In this document: positions 33,851 to 43,987 of the stretch, one piece after another | Layout: each line of letters starts with the position of its first letter | Numbering within the stretch: position 1 is the first letter of the stretch | Source of the DNA: Proteles cristata cristata | Taxonomy: Eukaryota > Chordata > Mammalia > Carnivora > Hyaenidae | Length of the DNA stretch: 64,000 nucleotides | Direction: 5' to 3' | NCBI GenBank assembly: GCA_017311185.1 | Contig: JAESUZ010003165.1 | Coordinates: forward strand, 992,001-1,056,000 | The notes under the pieces: model-generated | Database searches by the model: none | The model's input: the letters and a program-made list of their open reading frames with translations, nothing else | What the model was told of the DNA's origin: nothing | Translations under genes and position numbers: made by a program

Positions 33851-34400
33851 CTCAACTCTCTTTGCGGAAGCGGACAGCATGCACGCTATGGTTTGTTAAC
33901 ACGCACAAAAATAATGGCAAATTTAGTCAGTTGCTGCCATAATCCAATCAACTTGCAGAACCAAGGGAACTGACATAAATATATATATTCTCTTCCAAAT
34001 CTATTTAAGTTAGCAGTCGGTCACTTCTTGTTGGATTTTTTGAGGTTCTGAGTATCTTATCATCGGGTAGGATGTATCATGTGGAAGTGATTCATATGTA
34101 TGATATTGGTTTCCCCCAGGAAGTAATAAAAAAGTAACTCAATTGGGCTAACAGGAATTCCAGTTTTGTGGACTAATCCTTTTATTTGAAAACAGAAGCA
34201 ATATTGTGACAAGTCCAATAAAACACTTCTTTATTTTTTGTTTGTTTTATTTTGTTAAGAGAAGACAGTCCCAGAGATTTTTAAAGCCAATGTACTCATG
34301 CTACTGAGGATGTACCTACATTCTTGGGCCACTATCCAGTCAGTGTAATTGTGAGTATCAGCTAAGACACAACCTTACAAGAGCTGTTAGAAAATGCCCT

Positions 34401-34602
34401 GGGGCAACTGGGTGGCTCATTCCACTGAGCATCTGACTTTGGCTCAGGTCATGATCTCACAGTTTGTGAGTTCCAGCCCTGCACTGGGCTCTCCGCTGTC
34501 AGCATGGCGCCTGTTTGGATCCTCTGTCCCTCTTTCTCTCTGCCCTCTCTGCCCCTCCCCCATTCTTTCTCTTTCAAAAATAAACAAATATTAAAAAAAG
34601 AA
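34401..34602 (+). mobile_element. CAN SINE (SINEC), older
   Basis: ggggcaactgggtggctcat through ctttcaaaaataaacaaat. Diverged. Confidence 0.9.
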
Positions 34603-34959
34603 AAGAAAAGGCACTAAAGGCAAATAGGAATGGCTTCTAGCATATTCATACCCCCTTTCTCTTCCATTGGGGTTTAAGGTTGATTATGTATACCTCAAGA
34701 AATAAATTTCAGGTTTTGATATCATTGAAAAAAATTATAAACTTAATACATTTTTCTGATTTATTGTTATATGCTACCTCACCAGATCGTTGTCTGGGGA
34801 TCTTTTTCTGGTTTGAATTAAATGCATTTGCTTTTTTCTCCAGATTTTGATTTTCAAGATAAAACACATACGGTTCCTTAAAAATGAAGAGTTTTCCACA
34901 TATTTTTCTTTTCTTATCATAAAACAGTACAACATAAAAGAGAATTCTGACAAAGGAAA

Positions 34960-35420
34960 AAAAAAACATTCCTCTAATCCTACCACATTAATACATCACT
35001 ATATCTGAGAATAATCTTCCAGTTTTTATCTGTAAAATGCGTATTTGTAAACGTAATTTGTCCACATAGGTCTGCAACATTTTACAGTGGCTTTCACTCA
35101 CAAATACCCCATAAGTATCTCCTTTGTTTCTCGTTATGATAACCTGTGATGGGTGTGTAACACTTCTGTGAATACACGGATTATAATTCCCTTAGCCTTT
35201 CTTTTACGGCTGCTCACTTAGTTTGTTTCTAATTATTCTCTGTTCTAGATGGACTGTGGCCACGAGCATCTTTGTGCTGAGTTTTTACTACCTGTTCAAT
35301 TACTTCCTTAGATCAGATCCTAGAAGTAGGGTATTTTTGATTTGATACATACCCCCCTATATCAGACGAAAAGCTGTACTGATCTTGAACGTGCTTGGCA
35401 GCCTCTCCACTCATTTCTTG
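34960..35420 (-). mobile_element. Possible L1M/ME 3' UTR relic, antisense
   Basis: gagcatctttgtgctgagt, ttccttagatcagatcctagaag and tagggtatttttgattt resemble the complement of an old L1 3' UTR (…catctttgtgcac…aattcctagaagtgg…). Weak. Confidence 0.4.
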
Positions 35421-35424
35421 CATG

Positions 35425-36440
35425 GACGGAACAGCATCTGTTAGTGGCCGCTTACTACTCTGCCTGACCTTTCTCCAGTCGTCCCTTGGTTACTTCCTTG
35501 GCGACAGCAGTACCTGTGATGAGGTCAGGAGTCTCATGTTCACACAAAGGAGGTAGAGCCTGTGAGCGGCTGAGTGAACATGGATCACATCTCTGACCTC
35601 GGTGCTGCTGCTACCTTCATGAAGGCAGTCCTTTGTCCTTGCACACGGGCAGAAGTAAAAATGGCCTCTGAGCTGACAAATGGGGTCATAGTTGTGATGA
35701 ACACTGCCAGAATGCTGACTTCATATGGACCTCATACAGTCTAGAAGAAGATTAAAACACAGGCTAATAATACATTATTTGGCATCTTGAATAGCAAAAC
35801 AAAATGATTTCAAATGACAGTAGTTTGATCGGCTCCCACTTGGGATTTAATGTTTAAGTGCGTTAAATGGGTTTACTTTCCACAATCAACTCCATGACAG
35901 TAACGTCTACTACAGATCAAACATTTATGGTTAGTTTGTAATAAGTAAATGGCTTATCATTGAAGGTTCCTAAAGCATGACTTGATGTTTTACAGTATAG
36001 TTTGTAATCACAAATAAGAGTCCCTGGTCGTTTTGGGATCTGATTTGGAAAGAAATGATTTGCAATGTTTCCAAAGAAAAAATGTAACATCTTTTATTTT
36101 CTGGTTATTTATATGATACCCTGATTTCAGCTCAGTTTTGCTTTATCGGCAAGGACTGTCAGTACTATTGTTGTGAGATCACTCTTATTTCATTGTTATA
36201 GAAGTTTTGACAAGTTATTTATATTTTGTGCTAAAAAATGTCTTATAGAACTTACATACTTATTTCGTAAGTAACAAAGCAATACTACATAATGGTGACT
36301 AGGGGCCTCCTAAGGAAACAGGATTAATGGCAGCTGGAAAGAGTTATATTTGATGTGAGGAAAACCTATTTGGCCGTAGATTTATTGACTTAAAAAAAGG
36401 GCTGTGACATATTTGATATGTTAACAAAGTTGTCGTCTCT
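35425..36440. other. Unassigned DNA
   Basis: No exon or repeat recognised. Confidence 0.35.
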
Positions 36441-36450
36441 CCCTACCTTT

Positions 36451-36680
36451 TTTTTTTATTTTTTTTTTTATTTATTTTTAGGAGAGAGAGAGAGAGAGAG
36501 AGAGAGACAGCGTGAGCAGGGGAGGGTCAGAGAGAGAAGGAGTCGCAGACTGAAACAGGCTCCAGGCTCCGAGCTGGCCGTCAGCACAGAGCCCGGCGCG
36601 GGGCTCGAACCCACGAACCGCGAGATCATGACCTGAGCGAAAGTCGGACGCTCAACCGGCTGAGCCCCCCAGGCGCCCTT
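36451..36680 (-). mobile_element. CAN SINE (SINEC), young, antisense
   Basis: Poly-T to gagccccccaggcgccctt. 10-bp target duplication ccctaccttt (36441-36450 and 36681-36690). Confidence 0.95.
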
Positions 36681-36716
36681 CCCTACCTTTAAATCCTGAG
36701 AAGTTGTGTTTGTGTA

Positions 36717-36830
36717 TAAGACAAAGAGACAGAGATAGAGATGAGATAGAGATAAAGATAGAGAGCTGGAGAGAGAGAAATAGAGGTAGAGAGGTAGAGA
36801 CAGAGAGAGAAGAGAAAGAGAGAGATTAAG
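36717..36830. repeat. (GAGATA)n/(GA)n simple repeat
   Basis: agacagagatagagatgaga and following purine-rich repeats. Confidence 0.9.
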
Positions 36831-37179
36831 ATTGTTTGAAACGCTTTAGGCACAGCCCTGACAAAATAGATACTTCGAGCATGTGAAATTACAATTTTAT
36901 ATCACTTCTGATTACAAGCCAGACACATTGCGTTCTAGATATTTGATTTTAGGCCTCAGGGATTTGGAGAATAAAAGGTGCTTTTTCCTGTGAACAGGTT
37001 TCCTTACGATTGGCTATTCTGATTTAGAAAAAAATCTTAGCCTGGAATTAAAAAGGTGGGGGCGCCCGCGTTTCTTGAGTTTCTTGACAGACTCCAGAAA
37101 ACTCTCCCTACTCACGCAGTGTTAGGAACGACTCCATCTGTTTGGCCTGCCTGGCTTCAGGGATAACGGTCAGGGGCTG

Positions 37180-37275
37180 GTCCCTGTGAGGAGCGGGCTG
37201 CACAGCGCCGCCCAGCGGCCGGCCGCTTCAGCCGCGCCTTGCACATCAGGATCCAGGCGCGGATGGGCTCGGTCT
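37180..37275. other. Small CpG-dense islet outside any SINE
   Basis: gcgccgcccagcggccggcc and gccgcgccttgcacatcagg lie in otherwise AT-rich DNA, with about ten CpGs in 100 bp. It belongs to no repeat I recognise. No ORF is attached. Confidence 0.5.
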
Positions 37276-37490
37276 CAGAGGTGAATTGCGTGAAAAGAAC
37301 AAGGATTCAACTTCCGCAGGACTGAATCCGTCGCAGGGAGGTCATGTCATACTCTGTGAACATTCCTTCTGGAGAGATCACACTATAGGGCTAAGGAAAT
37401 AAAGTTCGGCGTATGTTAAGGACACTTGGCTCTTTTTAGCTGATCTCGAGGAATGCAGTGAGCCAACACTGTTTTTAAAAGCTAAATAGG

Positions 37491-37705
37491 GGGGCGCCTG
37501 GGTGGCTTAGTCGGTTAAGCGTCCGACTTTCGCTCAGGTCATGATCTCGCGGTTCGTGGGTTCGAGCCCCTCGTCGGGCTCTGTGCTGACTGCCAGCCCA
37601 GAGCCTGGAGCCTGCTTCAGTCTATGACTCCCTCTCTCTCTGACCCTTCCCTGCTCACGCTGTCTCTCTCTCTCTCCTAAAAATAAATAAAACATTAAAA
37701 AAAAA
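37491..37705 (+). mobile_element. CAN SINE (SINEC), young
   Basis: ggggcgcctgggtggcttag to aaataaataaaacatt and poly-A. Perfect 14-bp target duplication aaaagctaaatagg (37477-37490 and 37706-37719). Confidence 0.97.
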
Positions 37706-37897
37706 AAAAGCTAAATAGGAATTTAGAAAGCTCAAGAAACATTATCACAAAACAGGTGGCACGAATTGACCTCTCTGTGAGAAGTGTAGCGAGCCTAAGG
37801 AGTCCAAGGAGGAGTGAGTTTCTGAATGTGATAAGCACAGCTTTCTGTATCAATCCCTAAAGATTCTCTCCTCTCCACCCCACCCAGGTCGGGAAAT

Positions 37898-37930
37898 GGG
37901 TTTTTTTGTTTTTGTTTTTGTTTTTTTCTC
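37898..37930. repeat. (TTTTTG)n simple repeat
   Basis: gtttttgtttttgtttttt run. Confidence 0.85.
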
Positions 37931-38159
37931 TAGATATATAGCAAACAGATTTCTGGTAACTTTTTCATTCTTTGGAGCTGCTGATTATTACGCAACATTT
38001 TATTATAAGGATAATACTTGCTGACTGGACATTTGAAAACTGCAGAAAAGTAGAAATTAACAGTGAGGGGAAATATAGCCTAGAGTCCCTCTGTTAAACA
38101 TGGCCCCTGCTACCGGGTTATTATTCGGCACACATCTACCCTGAGCACAAACTGCGGAC

Positions 38160-38360
38160 CTAGATTTGCCTTGCTTTGCATCTCAACTGGGCCATTTAGG
38201 AACTGTGAAGTGGAAAAGCTGCTACGTCTTCTCAGTGCCCCAGTTTCCTCATCGCTAGGATGGGGATAATTAATAGCTCTGTTGCGTGGGGCTGTTATGA
38301 GAGCGAAGCAAATTAATATATGCCACGTCTGCACAACAGTGCCCGTAGCCTGTACATTGC
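38160..38360 (+). repeat. MIR SINE
   Basis: ccccagtttcctcatcgcta, ggatggggataattaatagc, gggctgttatgagagcgaag and acaacagtgcccgtagcc follow MIR in order. Confidence 0.78.
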
Positions 38361-38364
38361 AAAC

Positions 38365-38785
38365 ACCGTATTTGTTAGCCTCTTTCTTTCCCACTCCTCC
38401 ATTTCCTCGAATTCCTTCCCGCTTTCAGATATGATGCAGTGTTCTTCTCTCATGGTTTCTTTCTGCCATTTCTTAATAGCTGCAACTGTACTCCAAATGT
38501 AATTTTGTGTCTTTAAATATTACACCATGATTTTATTTGTTAGTGCAATTTTAAATGACAGGCAAGTCGTAGTGTCATAATGCTATTATTTAGCCTCGTA
38601 TAAGATGATGACGCAATTTGGGTACGTGGATTTTATTAACATGCACAAGGAAAGGAACATTTTCTTTTTAAGTGAAATACTAAGGTTCCTTTTCCTTTCC
38701 CCAAACAAAGGAACAGGACATAATTTTGAAGCCTCAATTTCTAGTTTTATTTTCATTTTGGCTAGTAGTAGAGTCATTTGTTTAT
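38365..38785. other. Unassigned DNA
   Basis: No exon or repeat recognised. Confidence 0.35.
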
Positions 38786-38789
38786 TTTT

Positions 38790-39420
38790 CTCTCATCAAG
38801 CACCACCTATGCATCTAGGTATAGGGTATGATGCTAAGAGCTGGGGATGTAACAATGAATAAGGCAATTTCCTGAATAAATTTGAAGTTTGAGATCCTCA
38901 AAGTGATGAAGGAACACTGGGAAGAGCAACCAACTCTGCCTGAGAAAGTTGAAATCTGAGCTGGCACTGAAGCTATATAGGGATTTGCTGGGAAGGTAGG
39001 ATGCGGAATAAAGCATCCTGGGGAGAAGAGTCAGCAGGGAGTAAAATGAGAAGTTGGGAACGGTCCAGAAAGCTCTGAGTGTTGTTCCTGAAGAAGTGTG
39101 GTGCGCATGGTGGGGCCGGAGGCACGATGGGCCATCAGCCTGACAGCGCAGCTTAGGTCCAGAAATGGAATTCGAGTTTATAACTTATCCAGTAGGAAAG
39201 AAGGGAGTAAATATAGGCTCTAAGCTCTAGAAGGAACCTGTTCAGGTGGATAATGGTGGCAGTGGAGCATGAGCAGACAGAGGCCTAGATTGGAGGTACT
39301 GACATTAGTGAGGAGGCTGGTGCAAAGGTTAATTAAAATCCAGTGACTAGAAAGGCGGACAGGTTCAAGGTATGTTCTGAAGACTCAAAAATTCTCGATT
39401 GGAAGTAGGGTATGACAGTA
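38790..39420 (-). mobile_element. L2 LINE, antisense (part 1)
   Basis: agcaccacctatgcatctag, gctaagagctggggatgtaa, caatgaataaggcaatttcc, aacactgggaagagcaacca and ggtggataatggtggcagtgg follow the L2 complement. Continues at 40215 after an L1 3' end, a SINE and a short L1. Confidence 0.65.
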
Positions 39421-39439
39421 AAGGAAAGAGAAACACTTA

Positions 39440-39736
39440 AACATTTCCAGCTTTTACAAACTTCTAGTTACAAAATAAATGTCATGGGGATGTAATGGAA
39501 AGCGTGGTAGCTATAATTAACAATACTGTGTTGTATATTTGAAAGCTGCTACGAGAGTGGATCTTAAAATTTATCGTTATAAGAAAAAAAATCGTAACTC
39601 TGTATGGTGATGGCTGTTAACTAGGCTTATTGTGGTGACCACCTTGCAACATATACAAACGCTGAATCATTGTACTGTACACCTGAAACTAGTATAGTGT
39701 ATTTTATATCAATCATATCTCGACTTAAAAAAAAAG
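39440..39736 (+). mobile_element. L1MA-like LINE 3' UTR and tail
   Basis: catggggatgtaatggaaag, acaatactgtgttgtatatt, aaaaaaaatcgtaactctgt, gtacacctgaaactagtata and tatctcgacttaaaaaaaaa match a mid-age L1 3' end through the poly-A. It is inserted in the older L2. Confidence 0.85.
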
Positions 39737-39785
39737 ATTCCTAGCTTGGAGTAAACAGAGATGGTATTAAAAGACTGAAAATATG

Positions 39786-39998
39786 GGGGCGCCTGGGTGG
39801 CTCAGTTGGTTAAGCTTCTGACTTTGGCTCAGGTGATTTCACAGCTCATGGGTTCGAGCCCCGCGTCGGGCTCTGTGCTGACAGCTGGCTCAGAGCCTGG
39901 AGGCTGTTTCGGATTCGGTGTCTCCTTCTCTCTCTCTGACCCTCCCCTGCTCACGCTGTCTCTCTCAGAAATAAAAAACTTAAAAAATAAAAAAAAAA
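39786..39998 (+). mobile_element. CAN SINE (SINEC)
   Basis: ggggcgcctgggtggctcag to cagaaataaaaaacttaaaaaataaaa. Flanked by agactgaaaatat and agactgaaaatgt, a near-perfect target duplication. Confidence 0.94.
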
Positions 39999-40068
39999 GA
40001 CTGAAAATGTGAAAGGCAAAGTAGTTTGGGATGGGAGGGAGGAGAGAAGATGGACAGGAGGTGTTTTA

Positions 40069-40193
40069 TTTTTATTTTATTTTTTAATAGTTTATGGTCA
40101 AGTTGGTTTCCATATAACCCGTGCTCATCCCAAGTGCCCTCCTCCATGCCCAGCACCCCCCTTCCCCTCTCCCCCACCCCCATCAGCCCGGGA
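40069..40193 (-). mobile_element. Young 5'-truncated L1 (about 125 bp), antisense
   Basis: Antisense carnivore L1 3' end: tagtttatggtcaagttggt, tccatataacccgtgctcat, ccctcctccatgcccagcac. 13-bp target duplication aggaggtgtttta (40056-40068 and 40194-40206). It sits within the old L2. Confidence 0.9.
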
Positions 40194-40214
40194 AGGAGGT
40201 GTTTTAGACACGAA

Positions 40215-40680
40215 CAACTAAGCCACTGAGACGGGCGTGAGAAACTGCAGTGGGGAATACAGGTCTAGGGCTTGGGAGAGAAACAGGGGTTGGAATATTA
40301 GCTTTAGGATTATAATCGAAACCATGGGAGTGAGTGAGGGATCTGGTTAGAGTACAAAGACAAAAAAAGGTCCAAGACAGAAATTCCGTGGGGTCCTCAG
40401 GCAGGCAGGTGGGGACGGGAGACTCAGCCAAATGCGAGGGGCTGGCAGAGGGCGAGTGGAGGGCCGGTCGGCAAGTCCTGCGCTGGAGGAGACAGGCCAG
40501 TGCGGGGCAGCTTTGTGACTTCAGCCACAGGCGACCTCAGCGAAAAGCAGTTTGAAGCTGAGGAGCAGAGGGGGAGAACGCAATCCGGGAGTGACTCCTC
40601 TTCCAGGGGGGCTGCTGGGAAAAGGAAGTACCTGGCCGCAGAAGCTAGAAGGGCACAGTGTGCGGGTGAAGTCCCGTCAC
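40215..40680 (-). mobile_element. L2 LINE, antisense (part 2)
   Basis: cgaaaccatgggagtgagtg, aaaaaggtccaagacagaaa and tggggtcctcaggcaggcag match the L2 complement (…agccatgggactggatg…agaggtccaaggactg…). The GC-rich open frames here are artefacts. Confidence 0.6.
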
Positions 40681-40827
40681 AATGGAGACCGGACGGTTTC
40701 TGTAGAGCAACGGGCCTGATCGTTTATCCACAGAGCACATGACATCTATTTCATCCGCTGGTCTGAAATCCAGGAGTTTGAAAACAAGTTAAGGACTCTT
40801 CCTATATATATCTATACGGCTCTCTTA

Positions 40828-40874
40828 TTATTTTTTTTTTTTTAATTTTTAATGTTTTATTTACTTCTAGGAGA

Positions 40875-40907
<33 letters not shown>

Positions 40908-41075
40908 CGTGAGCAGTGGAGGGTCAGAGAGAGAGGGGGTCACAGACCGAAACAGGCTCCAGGCTGTGAGCTGGCAGTCAGCACAGAGCCCGACGCGGGG
41001 CTCGAACCCACGAACCGCGAGGTCATGACCCGAGCGAAAGTCGGAGGCTTAACCGACTAAGCCACCCAGGCGCCC
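40828..41075 (-). mobile_element. CAN SINE (SINEC), young, antisense, with GA expansion
   Basis: Poly-T to ccacccaggcgccc. Perfect 16-bp target duplication ctatacggctctctta (40812-40827 and 41076-41091). The GA stretch at 40870-40905 is expanded. Confidence 0.96.
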
Positions 41076-41369
41076 CTATACGGCTCTCTTAGACGGGAAC
41101 ACAAAGCTTTAACTTTAATTTGAAGATGGGGAGAATCCCACCTTGGGCCTGTTTCAAGGCTTTTGTTTCGGCTCACCGCAAAAGCAGCTAAGAGCAGTGC
41201 TAAGGGTGTAACTGAGATAAGGATGCAGGTGCCCACTTCCCGCTTGTGTATCACAAACATTCCGGTGGCCTCGGCAGCTCGAGCAGCTGAAATGTCCAAA
41301 AAGCGGAGTACTGTGAACTCTCCCTCCCACTAAAACAAACAAAAAAGCTCCGGGTACTTCAGCATCTAG

Positions 41370-41600
41370 AAACTAAAGGTGAAAACCCTGTTTGTGAGGA
41401 AGCCACGTCACTCCGGCCTAACGCGTGGGTTTGGGGCCTGGAAGGTGGGGCTGTGCCTGCTCTGGGGCGGCCTTGCTTTACCGTTAGGGACAGCCAGGCT
41501 CTTTCATGACAAGAACGGGCAGGCCGCTAGCACCGGCGTCGAAGCCAGACACGTAAGGCGAGCAAGGTTTCTTTCCCCAGCTCGTGCTCGCTGAACACAG
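41370..41600 (+). other. GC-rich, CpG-bearing unique segment
   Basis: No repeat recognised. It has scattered CpGs and an open frame (41379-41594, 71 codons), and a donor-like cacgtaagg at about 41550. It could be a lncRNA exon or regulatory element, or nothing. Confidence 0.25.
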
Positions 41601-41604
41601 GCAT

Positions 41605-42115
41605 GAGCACACCGCTACTATTCCGCAGTCCAGAAACTTGGCTTTCAAAGGCAAAGCAAGCTTAAGAGATGTTCTTGTCTGAACAGCCTCATCCCCTCAG
41701 CTCATTCTCTTGATTTCCTTCTTTGTGAACATCTGCACAAGAACATCATATTATCGGGGATGTTATTTTCAGAGAACCTTAGCAGGGGGAGCCCAGATAA
41801 AATCTCAAGGTCTATTGCACTTGTGAAACTTTCACTCAGGGGGACTTCCTTGAGATGCATTATTAGACATGGACGTTTCATATCTACTGTGCGAGGCAGG
41901 ACAACACTTTAAGACTTAGAGACTGCTTATTTCCATGTGGATTTGAGATTTTGGCTGCATCCATAAAACAGAAAAAATACATAATAAGACAAATTAGTAA
42001 ATCTCTGAAATAGTGTTTAATCTAGAGAGATATAAGCATTTTTTAAAAGAAGATGTCAAACAGCACTTATCTTCAGCATGTGTTAGAAATCCTGTAACAG
42101 TATAAGGTCTTTTAA
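41605..42115. other. Unassigned DNA
   Basis: No exon or repeat recognised. Confidence 0.35.
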
Positions 42116-42127
42116 AAAAATTTATGA

Positions 42128-42235
42128 TTATTTTTTTAAGATTTTAAGTGATCTGTACACCCAGTGTGGGGCTTGAACTCACAATCCCTAGATCAAGAAT
42201 CACATGCTCCTCTAACTGAGCCAGCCAGGCACCCC
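42128..42235 (-). mobile_element. Old short CAN SINE, antisense
   Basis: tttttttaagattttaagtg, gtgtggggcttgaactcac and ctgagccagccaggcacccc. Confidence 0.82.
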
Positions 42236-42367
42236 AGTATATGGTCTTCTGACTTCAAATTTGTTGCTTTAATTTTTTCATTTTCTATGAACTGCAAAGA
42301 GGTTGTAAGATCACAGAATATTTATTAGTCTCTTGAAAGACATCAGATTCTCTCAGTATGTCTTTTA

Positions 42368-42606
42368 TTTTTATTATTTTTTTAATGTTTTATTTCTGAG
42401 AGAGGAGAGAGAGAGAGAGAGAGAGAGCACAAGAGCAGGGGGAGTGGGAGGGGCAGAGAGAGAGGGAGACACAGACTCTGAAACAGGCTCCAGGCTCCGA
42501 GCTGGCAGTCAGCACAGAGCCCGACGCGGGGCTCAAACCCACGAACCGCGAGACCATGACCTGAGCTGAAGTCGGACGCTTAACCGACTGAGCCACCCAG
42601 ACGCCC
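42368..42606 (-). mobile_element. CAN SINE (SINEC), young, antisense
   Basis: Poly-T to gagccacccagacgccc. Perfect 16-bp target duplication ctcagtatgtctttta (42352-42367 and 42607-42622). Confidence 0.96.
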
Positions 42607-42624
42607 CTCAGTATGTCTTTTAGA

Positions 42625-43400
42625 GTAGATAGTACTCTATATAAATACTGGTGAAAAAGCAATTAAGGCCATGGACAAAGGGCAATTATTTGGGTGCCTC
42701 TGAAGGCAGGCACCTCACACACAACTTTGTGTTTGAGGCAAGAAAGTGCTGAAAATTCCTTTCCTGGTTTTATATGCTTAGGTCCTGGAGCAACAGCTTC
42801 AATTGAATTTGGTCCATGCCAGACAAAGAATATTGCTACGAGGTAGTGCAGAAGCCAGTGGTTTCAGTGTTTTACTACTATGTGAATATGTGAGACAAAC
42901 CGCACTTTAGAAATAACCTGGCACATTGCTGAACGACACTACTAACTCCTTAACACTTGGAAAAACTTAAGTAGGTACTTGAACATGAAATGTATTTTGT
43001 GTATTCCATGGAATTGATGTCCTTGCCTTTAACACAAAACCAAAACCAATTTTAGTATTTTGTTTTTAATCATCAGTAAAATCATTTCTTCAGTTTCTTA
43101 CACTTATAGCTTCTTAATTTCGATATATATATATTTTATTCGCCTGTGTTTATTTACAGGGTTACCCACCAGCTTATTTAATGGTGACTTTGGTCCGATT
43201 AGCTGGCGAGAAGGCCCTAATCACCTGATAGAGGCAGGAAGAGAAAGCAGGGTTAGGTCCTTAACAAAATGCATTTGATCCTTCTTCACTGTTGCTAATG
43301 CGTCTGAAAACGCCTGGTTTTGATCAGGAACTTGTGGCGACTAGAGCTTCTGAGCATACCTGAGCCTTCACAAAAATTCCCAGTGACAGAAAAAGCTCTT
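42625..43400. other. DNA downstream of YAE1; no gene seen
   Basis: AT-rich, no repeat named. It includes an AT run at about 43120-43140. Confidence 0.35.
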
Positions 43401-43406
43401 ATTCCA

Positions 43407-43437
43407 TTTAATAGTGTTAGTTTTGAAGACATTTAAT
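43407..43437 (-). terminator. YAE1: Candidate YAE1 polyadenylation signals
   Basis: Two ATTAAA hexamers on the minus strand (tttaat on the plus strand at 43407-43412 and 43432-43437) lie about 120-150 bp past the stop codon. AATAAA hexamers occur further away at about 43149-43154 and 43135-43140. Which is used cannot be decided from sequence alone. Confidence 0.35.
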
Positions 43438-43557
43438 CCATGAAGGAGAACCTACCAGTGATGTGTCCGATGTAGAATCCAGTACGAATTTTGGTCAGCT
43501 TGTTAAGAAACGAAATGTTCTCAACATTACTTGCATTAGAAAAGTGACAGAGAACTG

Positions 43558-43987
43558 TTACAGCTGTTTGAGATGTTGTAACACATCGCGCGGGACCCCC
43601 AGCTGTGTTACTAAACTGGCTGTCTGTTCTAAAATCCAAGTGAGGCCGGGGTTTTCACAATGTGCCTGCTCCCGTATCCTATAACATCCTAAAGATGAAC
43701 GACCTGCCTCACTAAGACTCTTGCTACAGTTTTTGTGAAGTTCAGCATTATTTTCACAGAGTCTTTCATCTTTAGCTTCATCCATCTTTTTCTCAGCTGG
43801 AGCTACGTGACAAAGGTCCATCTCCTGAATGGAGTCCAATAAGTCTACAACACGGGGCTGAGACGTGATTGATTTCAGATGTTTGAGCACATACTCTTCA
43901 CACTGGCCAACTGCATCCAGAAGACTATTTATTTTACTGATCAGAGCTGAGCCATTTTCATGAAGGTGACACCAGGAGAGCAAAGCA
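43558..43987 (-). CDS. YAE1: YAE1 coding exon 3 (C-terminal half, stop)
   Basis: 430 bp from acceptor ttttcactcag|TGCTTTG to the stop codon. It codes for residues 84-226. The first part, ALLSWCHLHENG, is followed by a helical region (LLDAVGQCEEYVLKHLKS) and the acidic/lysine-rich KKMDEAKDERLCENN. The last residues are LGVPRDVLQHLKQL. An internal TTG at 43983 could mislead gene callers into treating this exon as a separate 141-aa ORF, but the reading frame continues upstream across the splice site. Confidence 0.96.

Noticed and set aside
43463..43684. 73-codon plus-strand frame overlapping YAE1 exon 3
   Set aside because: Antisense shadow of a confirmed coding exon.
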